Of a DNA stretch of 31,903 nt, positions 1 to 7,332 are shown piece by piece. This stretch comes from UBA6183 sp964545895 (GTDB taxonomy: Bacteria; Bacteroidota; Bacteroidia; UKL13-3), in NCBI GenBank assembly GCA_964545895.1, contig CAZJHS010000027.1, forward strand, positions 1 to 31,903, read 5' to 3'. The notes under the pieces are model-generated. The model was not told the origin of the DNA. It did no database searches and worked only from the letters and a program-made list of their open reading frames with translations. Within the stretch, counting starts at the first letter, position 1. The number at the start of each line of letters is the position of its first letter. Both the position numbers and the translations under genes were made by a program.

Positions 1-15
1 AATAGTTAAAACTTA

Positions 16-54
16 AATCCCCGTTCCGATTAAATCGGAACGGGGATTTTTTTT
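16..54 (+). terminator. Rho-independent terminator of an upstream gene
   Basis: A perfect 15-bp stem (16-30 with 34-48) and a 3-nt loop are followed by a run of T to position 54. It probably ends a gene lying to the left of the window, and it isolates the membrane glycosyltransferase-like gene that starts at 71. Confidence 0.85.
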
Positions 55-70
55 GCGTTATTTGTAATGC

Positions 71-1354
71 ATGAACATGGAGAAATATTTAAAGTTATTG
101 GTGCTATTGGTATATGTTGGCTTTAGTATTCCGCTACTAATTTGGGGAAGCGGCATAAGCCCCGATTCGTGTGCATACTTAGCTGTAGCTAAAAACTTAC
201 ACCTTGGCAATGGCTTTACTTTATACGATAATTCCTACATCACCAATTGGCCTTTGTTGTATCCTATATTTTTGGCCAGCTTAACGTACATCACCCCTAA
301 CCTACTTCTTATTGCAGGCATTACCAACTTAAGCCTAGGCATTATTACTTACTTTATATTAAATCATACCTTAAAACACCCCATAAGTAAAATACTATTG
401 GCACTTTGCTTTGTTTTCCCTCCGTTTATAAAGCTTTACATCATGCTTTGGAGCGAACCCTTGTTTTTATTATTACTAGTTATTGGGTTACTATTTTGGT
501 TTGATGAATCTAAGCCCACGAAAAAAAACTTAGCCATTATTTTTATTGCATTTTCGGCAGCATGTTTAACACGCTATGCAGGTATATTTATATTGGCAGG
601 TATACTTATTACTAACTTTATTCAGCATAAAAAAATAACACCTAAATTAGTGGTGGGTAGTTTAGCACTTTTACCTGTAAGTATAAATTTGTGGTACAAC
701 AGCTACCACGCTATACAAATTGTGGCAAACAACTTGGCATGGAATCAACTGGCCAACTTGTGGCATAATTTGCAGCACAACTTACCGGTTTTGATATTAC
801 AATTAAGTGCATTTACTATCTTATTTTTTGCACTTAAAAAATCAACCCAAAAAACTAAACCAATGGCAGTTGCTGCGGGGCTATATTGGTTAGTAATACT
901 AGCATTTGCCCCGTTAACAGCAGCCGAGTTATTGAGGTATTTACTTCCGCTTATTCCGCTGCTTATTTGGGCCATTGATGAGTCGACTACTTATTGGACA
1001 ATAAACTTAAAAGCGCTTGGAGGTATAACTGCGTGTATGATGGCGGTTTCATTTTATTTTATGCATTACAGCATAAAGAATGGTACAGGTGGATATAATA
1101 AAAGAAGCATGAAAAATACAGCTTTAAAAAATTACCTAAAAACCAAAACTGGTAAAATTTACAGCAATGCTCCTGATTACATTTATTTCATCAGTGAAAA
1201 ATCGGCTGAACTGATAAAACCAACATCAACCCTAACCCCAACCGATGAAGTAATTGTGGTAGACCAAGTAACCCGAAAAACCGATTGGCCAAAGCAGCAA
1301 ACCTTTGTGCCTTATTACCAACAAGCTGGTTTTACTTGTTATAAATTGCAGTAA
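71..1354 (+). CDS. GT-C type membrane glycosyltransferase-like protein
   Basis: A 427-residue polytopic inner-membrane protein with about nine or ten hydrophobic segments in the first 335 residues and a soluble C-terminal tail of about 90 residues. The first extracytoplasmic loop has a PDSCAY motif after the first membrane helix, in the position of the acidic catalytic or metal-binding residue of GT-C enzymes (ArnT/PMT, GT39 and relatives). A later loop has LTRYAG, similar to the Arg-containing loop of that group. Members use polyprenyl-phosphate-linked sugars to modify lipids or proteins at the periplasmic face. Donor and acceptor cannot be read from the sequence. Its 3' end overlaps the convergent folB gene by 23 bp. 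An alternative start is Met3 at 77. The broad class is fairly likely, while the substrate is unknown. Confidence 0.65.
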   Translation: MNMEKYLKLLVLLVYVGFSIPLLIWGSGISPDSCAYLAVAKNLHLGNGFTLYDNSYITNWPLLYPIFLASLTYITPNLLLIAGITNLSLGIITYFILNHTLKHPISKILLALCFVFPPFIKLYIMLWSEPLFLLLLVIGLLFWFDESKPTKKNLAIIFIAFSAACLTRYAGIFILAGILITNFIQHKKITPKLVVGSLALLPVSINLWYNSYHAIQIVANNLAWNQLANLWHNLQHNLPVLILQLSAFTILFFALKKSTQKTKPMAVAAGLYWLVILAFAPLTAAELLRYLLPLIPLLIWAIDESTTYWTINLKALGGITACMMAVSFYFMHYSIKNGTGGYNKRSMKNTALKNYLKTKTGKIYSNAPDYIYFISEKSAELIKPTSTLTPTDEVIVVDQVTRKTDWPKQQTFVPYYQQAGFTCYKLQ

Positions 1355-1679
1355 CTTTGGCTGAACCCAACATGCCTTGAATAGGTGGTGCACACTTAGT
1401 TACACTAACCTTAATATAGTTTGCAGTTGCAAAGGAGTTTATCAAGTCTGTTTTAATTAAGCGGGCTACTTCTTCAATAAATAATTGTGGCGTTTCCATT
1501 TGATGCTTTAAAATGGCATATACTTTCTCGTAATCTAGCACATCTTCAATTGTACTATACGTTTCATTATCAACAGCATCTATAAGTACATCAACCAAAA
1601 AATCACCTCCTTTGGCGCGTTCAAAATCGTATAGGCCGTGGTGGGCAAAAAACTTTATATGCTGGAGTTCTATTATCAT
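1332..1679 (-). CDS. folB: Dihydroneopterin aldolase
   Basis: Converts 7,8-dihydroneopterin to 6-hydroxymethyl-7,8-dihydropterin and glycolaldehyde in folate synthesis, in the cytoplasm. From the ATG at 1679 the protein has 115 residues, normal for the family. Visible family landmarks are HHGLYDFER at residues 13-21, the VLDYEKVY segment near 47-54, the pterin-binding Glu region LFIEEVARLI near 66-75, and the catalytic Lys95 in TKCAPPIQG. An upstream TTG at 1697 in the same frame would add six residues, but the family normally begins directly at the first beta strand (MIIELQHIKF), so the ATG is preferred. It is transcribed divergently from the glutaryl-CoA dehydrogenase gene and converges on the glycosyltransferase-like gene with a 23-bp overlap. 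No other folate gene is nearby. Confidence 0.93.
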   Translation of the reverse strand: MIIELQHIKFFAHHGLYDFERAKGGDFLVDVLIDAVDNETYSTIEDVLDYEKVYAILKHQMETPQLFIEEVARLIKTDLINSFATANYIKVSVTKCAPPIQGMLGSAKVTAIYNK

Positions 1680-1759
1680 AGCGTAAATTTTGAGCAATTA
1701 AGCACTAAATTCTGACACAAAATAGCCACTTTAGGTGTTTTAAATGAACAATTAAACAT

Positions 1760-1767
1760 TAAATTCG
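1760..1767 (+). promoter_or_regulatory. Possible -7 promoter element of the glutaryl-CoA dehydrogenase gene
   Basis: TAAATTCG matches the Bacteroidota -7 pattern TAnnTTyG and lies 22 nt before the ATG at 1790, like the elements before other genes here. No clear -33 TTTG is visible, so this is a weak call. Confidence 0.35.
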
Positions 1768-1789
1768 CAACCTATTCAAAAATAAAAAC

Positions 1790-3019
1790 ATGAGTACTGA
1801 GAAAGCTGTTTCAACTGCCGAATTTCATAAGGCTAACAAACCTGATTTATACACCCATCCTGATTATTATTTGATGGATGAATTACTGACCGAAGAGCAT
1901 AAGTTGGTGCGCAACATGGTGCGCGATTATGTAAAAAAAGAATTGTCGCCAATTATTGAAGACATGGCTCAACAAGCTAAGTTTAACTATGCAATGGTTA
2001 AACAATTGGGCGATTTGGGATGCTTCGGACCACAATTACCTGTTGAATACGGCTGTGGTGGTATGGATTATATTACTTACGGTTTAATGATGCAAGAGTT
2101 AGAGCGTTGCGATTCGGGCGTTCGTTCAACGGCATCGGTACAAGGTTCGTTGGTAATGTACCCTATTTATAAATTTGGTAGCGAAGAGCAAAAACAAAAA
2201 TACTTACCCAAATTGGCCAAAGGCGAATGGTTAGGATGCTTTGGTTTAACTGAGCCTAATCATGGATCTGACCCAGGAGGAATGACCACCAATTTTAAAG
2301 ATGCTGGTGACGGAAAACACGTGATATTAAACGGAGCAAAAATGTGGATTTCAAATTCGCCTTATGCTGATGTTGCTGTAGTTTGGGCTAAAAACGAACA
2401 AGGTAAAATTAAAGGTTTAATTGTAGAGCGTGGCATGCCAGGTTTTAGCACTCCTGAAACTCACAACAAATGGAGTTTACGTGCAAGTGCTACTGGTGAG
2501 TTGGTATTTAACGATGTGAAAGTTCCGGTAGAAAATATATTACCTGGTGTAGAAGGTTTAAAAGGTCCTTTGACTTGCTTAAACAGCGCACGCTATGGTA
2601 TTGCTTGGGGTGCAATTGGCGCAGCTATGGATTGCTACGATACAGCTTTGCGTTACAGCAAAGAGCGTATTCAGTTTGGTAAACCTATTGCAGGTTTCCA
2701 ATTGCAACAAAAGAAATTGGCCGAGATGATTACCGAAATTACCAAAGCACAATTACTTACTTGGCGCTTAGGTGTATTAATGAATGAAGGCAGAGCAACG
2801 CCTGCACAAATTAGTATGGCCAAACGTAACAATGTTGATTTAGCATTAAACGTATCACGCAATGCACGTCAAATGTTAGGTGGCATGGGTATTACTGGTG
2901 AGTACCCAATTATGCGCCACATGATGAATTTAGAATCGGTGGTAACTTACGAAGGCACACATGATATCCACTTACTTATTACAGGTTTGGATATTACAGG
3001 CGAAAATGCATTTGCCTAA
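1790..3019 (+). CDS. Glutaryl-CoA dehydrogenase (acyl-CoA dehydrogenase family)
   Basis: An FAD flavoenzyme that oxidises and decarboxylates glutaryl-CoA to crotonyl-CoA in lysine, hydroxylysine and tryptophan breakdown. The 409-residue length matches the family. Several stretches follow the human GCDH sequence closely as I remember it: SVQGSLVMYPIYKFGSEEQ, LGCFGLTEPNHGSDP, FSLRASATG-like WSLRASATG, LNSARYGIAWG, and MNLESVVTYEGTHDIH. The catalytic base is Glu388 in YEGTHDIH, and the Arg/Ser substrate-binding neighbourhood is DSGVRSTASVQ. These specific segments separate it from the short-chain acyl-CoA dehydrogenase at 29016-30155. The gene stands alone, with folB divergent upstream and a terminator downstream. 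No glutaconate or lysine-degradation partner is seen next to it. Confidence 0.93.
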   Translation: MSTEKAVSTAEFHKANKPDLYTHPDYYLMDELLTEEHKLVRNMVRDYVKKELSPIIEDMAQQAKFNYAMVKQLGDLGCFGPQLPVEYGCGGMDYITYGLMMQELERCDSGVRSTASVQGSLVMYPIYKFGSEEQKQKYLPKLAKGEWLGCFGLTEPNHGSDPGGMTTNFKDAGDGKHVILNGAKMWISNSPYADVAVVWAKNEQGKIKGLIVERGMPGFSTPETHNKWSLRASATGELVFNDVKVPVENILPGVEGLKGPLTCLNSARYGIAWGAIGAAMDCYDTALRYSKERIQFGKPIAGFQLQQKKLAEMITEITKAQLLTWRLGVLMNEGRATPAQISMAKRNNVDLALNVSRNARQMLGGMGITGEYPIMRHMMNLESVVTYEGTHDIHLLITGLDITGENAFA

Positions 3020-3046
3020 GCATAAATAATTATAAATTTGAATCAT

Positions 3047-3071
3047 AAAGACGCATCATTGGTGCGTCTTT
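3047..3071. terminator. Bidirectional terminator hairpin between convergent genes
   Basis: A 9-bp stem (3047-3055 with 3063-3071) and a 7-nt loop sit between the convergent ends of the glutaryl-CoA dehydrogenase gene and the minus-strand regulator-like gene. The downstream T run is interrupted, so strength is uncertain. Confidence 0.6.
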
Positions 3072-3099
3072 ATTGTTTAGTTCAAACACTAAATACGAG

Positions 3100-4080
3100 T
3101 CATAATTCCTCAATCCCCCTTTTAATTCTCTCAAAAAATGGAGTTTTAATTTTCTCGTTTTGCTTGTTTAATCTTATTGATTTTTGAATTAGAGAGCTAA
3201 AGTTATCGCTGATATATGTTGTAACTTCGGGCTGAGTTGTACTGAAAGAGTTTACCGCATTGGGTGTTATAAAAGCTATTTGTGAATTCTCAAACTCTAC
3301 CAAAACGGTGTTATCACCAATTATCAATTCGTTGTGATACAAATCAAAATTTGCACACGTTTCATTAGTCTTGATATTTACTTTTTTCCCTAAATTGGTT
3401 TGTTCTTCAATATGTTTTAGTAGCTGATAATACTGATTTATAATCACCTGATAACTCTCACTATCTTCAAATAATCCGGCTACTTTATAAAAATCTATTT
3501 GCCTTATTGTACAATTTACGGTTTCGTAGTTCCAAATTTCTTTTGAGTAAATTTTATTATACAGTTCGTAAATTTTACCTCCAAGCTCTACCACTTCCTC
3601 ATCAAGCTTTTGTGTCGAAAATTTTAATCCTTGGTGTGACTTTAAATTTAAAATACTTTTTTGCCAAACAAACGACTTAAAACATCCTAATTCGGGAAAC
3701 ATAAAATTGTAAAACATAGGAACTTCTTTAGCAGAGTATATGATGTATTTAACGTCATTATTTACCAGCATTTGTAATGATGAAACCATTTGCCTCAAAT
3801 AATCTTTAAGTGTAAAATTAGTTTCATTTATGGGGTTAAAATTAAATGTTACTTTGCCCATATGTAAACGACTGTCAATATCTGTAAGCGAAATTTTGAA
3901 AGCATTTAGTAATATTTCTAATTCTTTCAAATCTAAAAGTCGCTCGCTTTTTATCTTCTTATATGCAGCATCAACTGTTACGTTTAGGGTTTCGGCAATG
4001 GCTTTGGCCATGTTGTCTTGTGGTGTTAGTTTAGCTTTTATCTGATAAAATAATTGCTGTTGCAGGCTTAATGGTTCCAT
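3100..4080 (-). CDS. Putative HTH-type DNA-binding protein of a Bacteroidota family, function unknown
   Basis: A 326-residue soluble protein with no signal peptide. Residues of about 8-70 read as a helix-turn-helix unit: AKAIAETLNVTVDAAYKKIK fits the two HTH helices, followed by LLDLKELEILLNAFKISL, the pattern of Cro/C1-like domains in which an Ile/Leu-rich helix follows the recognition helix. The remaining 250 residues resemble no domain I can name. They are rich in Asn, Tyr and Phe and contain short helices such as YQVIINQYYQLLKHIEEQ. Similar 'HTH plus long unknown C-terminus' proteins occur in Bacteroidota and could sense a ligand or partner protein. The gene is divergent from the tandem lipoprotein/hydrolase operon. 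Three copies of a 9-bp half-site lie 23-90 bp upstream of its start and are plausible targets. The DNA-binding role is inference. Confidence 0.6.
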   Translation of the reverse strand: MEPLSLQQQLFYQIKAKLTPQDNMAKAIAETLNVTVDAAYKKIKSERLLDLKELEILLNAFKISLTDIDSRLHMGKVTFNFNPINETNFTLKDYLRQMVSSLQMLVNNDVKYIIYSAKEVPMFYNFMFPELGCFKSFVWQKSILNLKSHQGLKFSTQKLDEEVVELGGKIYELYNKIYSKEIWNYETVNCTIRQIDFYKVAGLFEDSESYQVIINQYYQLLKHIEEQTNLGKKVNIKTNETCANFDLYHNELIIGDNTVLVEFENSQIAFITPNAVNSFSTTQPEVTTYISDNFSSLIQKSIRLNKQNEKIKTPFFERIKRGIEEL

Positions 4081-4102
4081 TATTGTTTGAGTATAAATTA
4101 GG

Positions 4103-4170
4103 TTTTGTATAGGGTAAATTTATACAAAATCAATAATAATAAAATCACAAACGAAATAATTTATACAAAA
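4103..4170. promoter_or_regulatory. Operator-like cluster of TATACAAAA half-sites
   Basis: TTTTGTATA at 4103-4111 and TATACAAAA at 4121-4129 form a perfect 9-bp inverted repeat with a 9-nt spacer. A third copy, inside a 13-nt direct repeat (AATTTATACAAAA), lies at 4158-4170, 41 bp from the second copy, close to four helical turns. The cluster sits between the HTH-type gene and the lipoprotein operon, so it may control one or both. Because TTTG is also the Bacteroidota -33 element, part of the pattern could be overlapping promoters. Confidence 0.5.
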
Positions 4171-4306
4171 ACAATTAAAGCTGTTTTAAACATGCTTCAT
4201 TCTATTGAAAAGAAATAAAAAACTTAAATTACTTATACTAATATTTGAATAGCAGATACAATACATTATTTTGATAATTAGCTTCCTATTAAACAAAACT
4301 ACTCTT

Positions 4307-4779
4307 ATGAAAAAAACACAACGCCTAATATTGCTCCTTATGGTAATGGCACATTTGCATGCCTGTAAAAAAGACCCCATTACTAANNNNNNNNNNNNNN
4401 NNNNNNNNNNNNNNNNNNNNNNNNNNNNNNNNNNNNNNNNNNNNNNNNNNNNNNNNNNNNNNNNNNNNNNNNNNNNNNNNNNNNNNTTGGTAGTTTTAAC
4501 CGCACCATTTACCTCTACCAACCAGCCGAAATGATTTTACATGTGAAAAATGTAAATCCGTTTGATGAAAGTGACTACATCAATTTAACCGACTTCTTTT
4601 CCCCTTTTATATACCTATATGGCACTAGCGTTGATACTACAATTTGTTGTTTAACTGCAAAACGATATACAGAAGTTGTTATTGGAGCATGGGTAAGAAA
4701 AGATTTTATAGAATACTCAAATAATGTAAAATACACACCTACTAAAGCCACCGGTAATGTGGTAGAAATTAACTACTAA
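4307..4779 (+). CDS. Small lipoprotein, tandem copy 1 (interrupted by an assembly gap)
   Basis: The start (4307) encodes a signal peptide ending in a lipobox, MAHLHAC, with the lipidated Cys at residue 20 followed by KKDP. The acidic/basic residues after Cys may help surface export in Bacteroidota, but that is inference. A 100-N run (4387-4486) interrupts the gene. After it, the coding frame resumes near 4489 (GSFNRTIYLYQPAEM) and runs to the stop at 4777-4779. The two halves are in different frames only because the N run is a placeholder: alignment to copy 2 at 4785 predicts about 233 missing bases if the copies are colinear. First and last segments are nearly identical to copy 2, while the middle of the C-terminal half differs strongly. 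The function is unknown. The missing part probably holds the carboxypeptidase-regulatory-like fold seen in copy 2. Confidence 0.75.
4387..4486. other. Assembly gap of 100 N
   Basis: Exactly 100 N, the usual placeholder for a gap of unknown length. It lies inside the first of two near-identical tandem genes, where a short-read assembly would be expected to break. Additional tandem copies could be hidden here. Confidence 0.97.
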
Positions 4780-4784
4780 AACTT

Positions 4785-5399
4785 ATGAAAAAAACACGAC
4801 ACCTAATACTGCTCCTTATGGTAATGGCACATTTGCATGCCTGTAAAAAAGACCCCATTACTAACTCTATAACTACAAATTGGGGCTATGTTAAAGAGTT
4901 TTATACCCAAAAACCTATACCCAATGCCATGGTAGTAGTTTATGGTAAAAACCCTATGTGGGCGGTGCAAGATACACTATACACCGATAGCAATGGCAGG
5001 TATGAGTTTGATTATGTGAAATATCTTCCCGAACTGTTAACTTCTGCACCTGGCTATTTACCAGCAAGTATGCAACCTTATGCTCCTGGCGATTTTTTTG
5101 ATAAATATAACCGTACCATTTACCTCTACCAACCAGCCGAAATGATTTTACACGTTAAAAATGTAAATCCGTTTGATGAAAGTGATCAAATCAGAATTAA
5201 TGATTTCAGTCCACCCATAGCTTTATTAGGAAAAAAGGTAGATACCATTATTTGCTGTTTATTTTCCAGAAGATACGAGACCGTTCGCTTACAAACAATT
5301 ATTACAAGAAATAGAAATGGTGAATATAAAGATAGTATAGGTATTTATTCTCCAACTCCAACCAAAGCCACCGGCAATGTGGTAGAAATTAACTACTAA
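4785..5399 (+). CDS. Small lipoprotein, tandem copy 2, with carboxypeptidase-regulatory-like domain
   Basis: A 204-residue predicted lipoprotein. Residues 1-19 are a lipoprotein signal peptide and Cys20 is the lipidation site (LHAC lipobox). Residues of about 30-115 look like a small beta-sandwich of the carboxypeptidase-regulatory/CNA-B kind: GYVKEFYTQKPIPNAMVVVYG, then DTLYTDSNGRYEFDY, then a GYLPAS segment and YNRTIYLYQPAEM. The C-terminal part (MILHVKNVNPFDESD to NVVEINY) is shared with copy 1 at both ends. A CC pair (IICCL) is kept in both copies. It starts 5 bp after copy 1 and ends 16 bp before the hydrolase gene, so the three are probably one operon. No enzymatic motif is visible. A structural or binding role at the cell surface is inference. 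Confidence 0.8.
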   Translation: MKKTRHLILLLMVMAHLHACKKDPITNSITTNWGYVKEFYTQKPIPNAMVVVYGKNPMWAVQDTLYTDSNGRYEFDYVKYLPELLTSAPGYLPASMQPYAPGDFFDKYNRTIYLYQPAEMILHVKNVNPFDESDQIRINDFSPPIALLGKKVDTIICCLFSRRYETVRLQTIITRNRNGEYKDSIGIYSPTPTKATGNVVEINY

Positions 5400-5415
5400 A
5401 ACCAACCTAAAATAT

Positions 5416-7332
5416 ATGAAAAAACTATTTTTTGCATGGGCTATGTGCCTGTGTGGGGCTTCTTTTGCCCAAGAAAATCAAAGAGATACTAGCACTTGGT
5501 ATCAAAATTTACAGTTTAAAACAGCCAAATTAAACCAAAGCCAGATGCTTACAGGCCTTCTGTATGACAGAGTTCCTGAGGGATTAAGTCCTCTCAAATT
5601 TCAAGGAATTTATATCGACACGTTTAATACCCTTACAGTAACTGACTTTAAACAACTACATTGGCAACACGCATTAAGCTTTGCAGGGAGCAATACAAAT
5701 CCCGAAACAACTTACAATAGTATTGATACTATAAATTGGGAATATATCAAACAAGGTAATATCCCAATTAATATACTTGCATATGCTTACGATATTTTAA
5801 AAGATGATGCCTTTGAAACCGGTGCAATAACACTGAATGCAGATAGTCAGTTAATACATGCAACAGATGCAAATCCGTTTAGACAATTCTCTGTATTTGC
5901 TGGCTCTATTTGGTATCCTAGAATTATTGAAAATAACAACTCAGTTAGTTTTGTGTTACCATCACAATTATATGTTTCAAACATTTCTACACCTTTAAGC
6001 AAAATTGAATTTAAACAGCTAAATGGCGATTACATAACTATTTCAAAAAATGAACCATTTACCGTTAATTTTGCAGATACCGGAGTGCAAACTTGTGTTA
6101 TTAAAATTACATACCAAACTGGTGCTACTATCGAAACGGGCTTCTCATTTTACCTACAAAAGAAAGCAGATGTTATATTGCCAGATGTAACTTTAACAGC
6201 CTTAGCAAATGTGCCCTTTGAACAAGTTTGCGGAAACGAAAACAACTACAATCCTTATGGATTAGCCCGTTATTATATTAAATATGCCAATGCTGATAAA
6301 AAGCTACGAAGGCCATTCATCTTCGTTGAAGGTATTGATTTTGATTATCGAGACTACCTGACCAACCCCAACAACCCTAACTTCCCCCCAGCACACCGCT
6401 ATGGAGAGTTTGGCTGGGATGTGTTTGTAAGTGGTGGGGCTTACACTCAAAGTATACCTGATTTTTCAGACGGCCAGCCATTTTCTTTAGGCTTAAATTC
6501 ACTTGCAGGTCAACAGGGGCTTATTCAGCAATTGCTTAACCAAGGCTATGATATCATACTTGTTGATTTTGCGAGAGGTGCAGATTATGTACAAAAAAAT
6601 GCTTATGCATTAGTTAAAGTCATTCAAGAAATAAATGATCTTAAAATTGCAAATCAAAATAACACAAAAGAAGATAACATTGTAGTTGGAGCAAGTATGG
6701 GCGGTCTTACAACCCGCTATGCACTTAGCTATATGGAAAAAAACAATTTAAACCATTGCACAAGGTTATGGGGCAGTTTTGATTCGCCACACTTGGGCGC
6801 AAACATACCAGTGGGTTTACAATATGCCTTGTTATTTTTTGCCAATAGCAATAACCAATCACGAGAGAATATTAGACGTTTAAATTTACCTGCTGCCAAG
6901 CAAATGCTTATCAGGCACGTTAGCAGAGATTTTAACGGAATTAGAGAATTTGGCACAAACGCACCTTGTTTTAGAGCTAACTTAGTTAACGCACTAAACG
7001 AAATTGGGTGGCCAGATAAACTAAGGAAAATAGCCATTGTTAATGGTAATGTATCCGCTATGGGAAATGGCATTGCAAACGGCACTCAATTAATGGAATG
7101 GAATTACACAAAAACAGAAAAATTATTCGGAGTTACTATACTATCTTTTGATGCAGCAGCATGCAATATATACGCTCAAGGTCGCACTGATAATAAAGTT
7201 TTTTATGGATTAATTACTAAAGAAAAACCCAAATTTACACCTGCACTTTGCTTTGGTACCGGAGGTGTTTACACATTCGCAATACCCAATGGCCCAATAA
7301 CTGTAACAGTTGCATTGCCCGGGGTGTATTAA
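5416..7332 (+). CDS. Secreted alpha/beta-hydrolase region, N-terminal part of a frameshifted T9SS protein
   Basis: This 638-residue piece begins with a signal peptide (MKKLFFAWAMCLCGASFA, cleavage likely before QEN). Residues of about 230-560 have the look of a lipase/esterase-type alpha/beta hydrolase: a strand IFVEGIDFD, a helix region with NQGYDIILVDFARGADY, the nucleophile elbow VVGASMGG with Ser427, and a following FDSPHLGANIP segment typical of lipases such as the PGAP1-like group. The acid and His of the triad cannot be placed with confidence. The reading frame closes at 7330-7332, but the coding sense continues in another frame from about 7323. Joined, the product would be about 1620 residues with a C-terminal T9SS sorting domain, so the intact protein would be exported across both membranes. 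The last gene of the lipoprotein operon. Confidence 0.7.
   Translation: MKKLFFAWAMCLCGASFAQENQRDTSTWYQNLQFKTAKLNQSQMLTGLLYDRVPEGLSPLKFQGIYIDTFNTLTVTDFKQLHWQHALSFAGSNTNPETTYNSIDTINWEYIKQGNIPINILAYAYDILKDDAFETGAITLNADSQLIHATDANPFRQFSVFAGSIWYPRIIENNNSVSFVLPSQLYVSNISTPLSKIEFKQLNGDYITISKNEPFTVNFADTGVQTCVIKITYQTGATIETGFSFYLQKKADVILPDVTLTALANVPFEQVCGNENNYNPYGLARYYIKYANADKKLRRPFIFVEGIDFDYRDYLTNPNNPNFPPAHRYGEFGWDVFVSGGAYTQSIPDFSDGQPFSLGLNSLAGQQGLIQQLLNQGYDIILVDFARGADYVQKNAYALVKVIQEINDLKIANQNNTKEDNIVVGASMGGLTTRYALSYMEKNNLNHCTRLWGSFDSPHLGANIPVGLQYALLFFANSNNQSRENIRRLNLPAAKQMLIRHVSRDFNGIREFGTNAPCFRANLVNALNEIGWPDKLRKIAIVNGNVSAMGNGIANGTQLMEWNYTKTEKLFGVTILSFDAAACNIYAQGRTDNKVFYGLITKEKPKFTPALCFGTGGVYTFAIPNGPITVTVALPGVY

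Noticed and set aside
4186..4521. Open frame on the minus strand across the 100-N gap
   Set aside because: It exists only because the N run hides stop codons, and it is antisense to the lipoprotein gene, whose frame is supported by its paralogue at 4785.
7248..7322. Start of the beta-helix protein at the ATG at 7248
   Set aside because: The first 25 residues overlap the upstream frame and look non-coding, and the sense continues from the upstream frame instead.
7318..7324. Programmed ribosomal frameshift
   Set aside because: No slippery heptamer or stimulatory hairpin is apparent. A missing base in a short G run is simpler.
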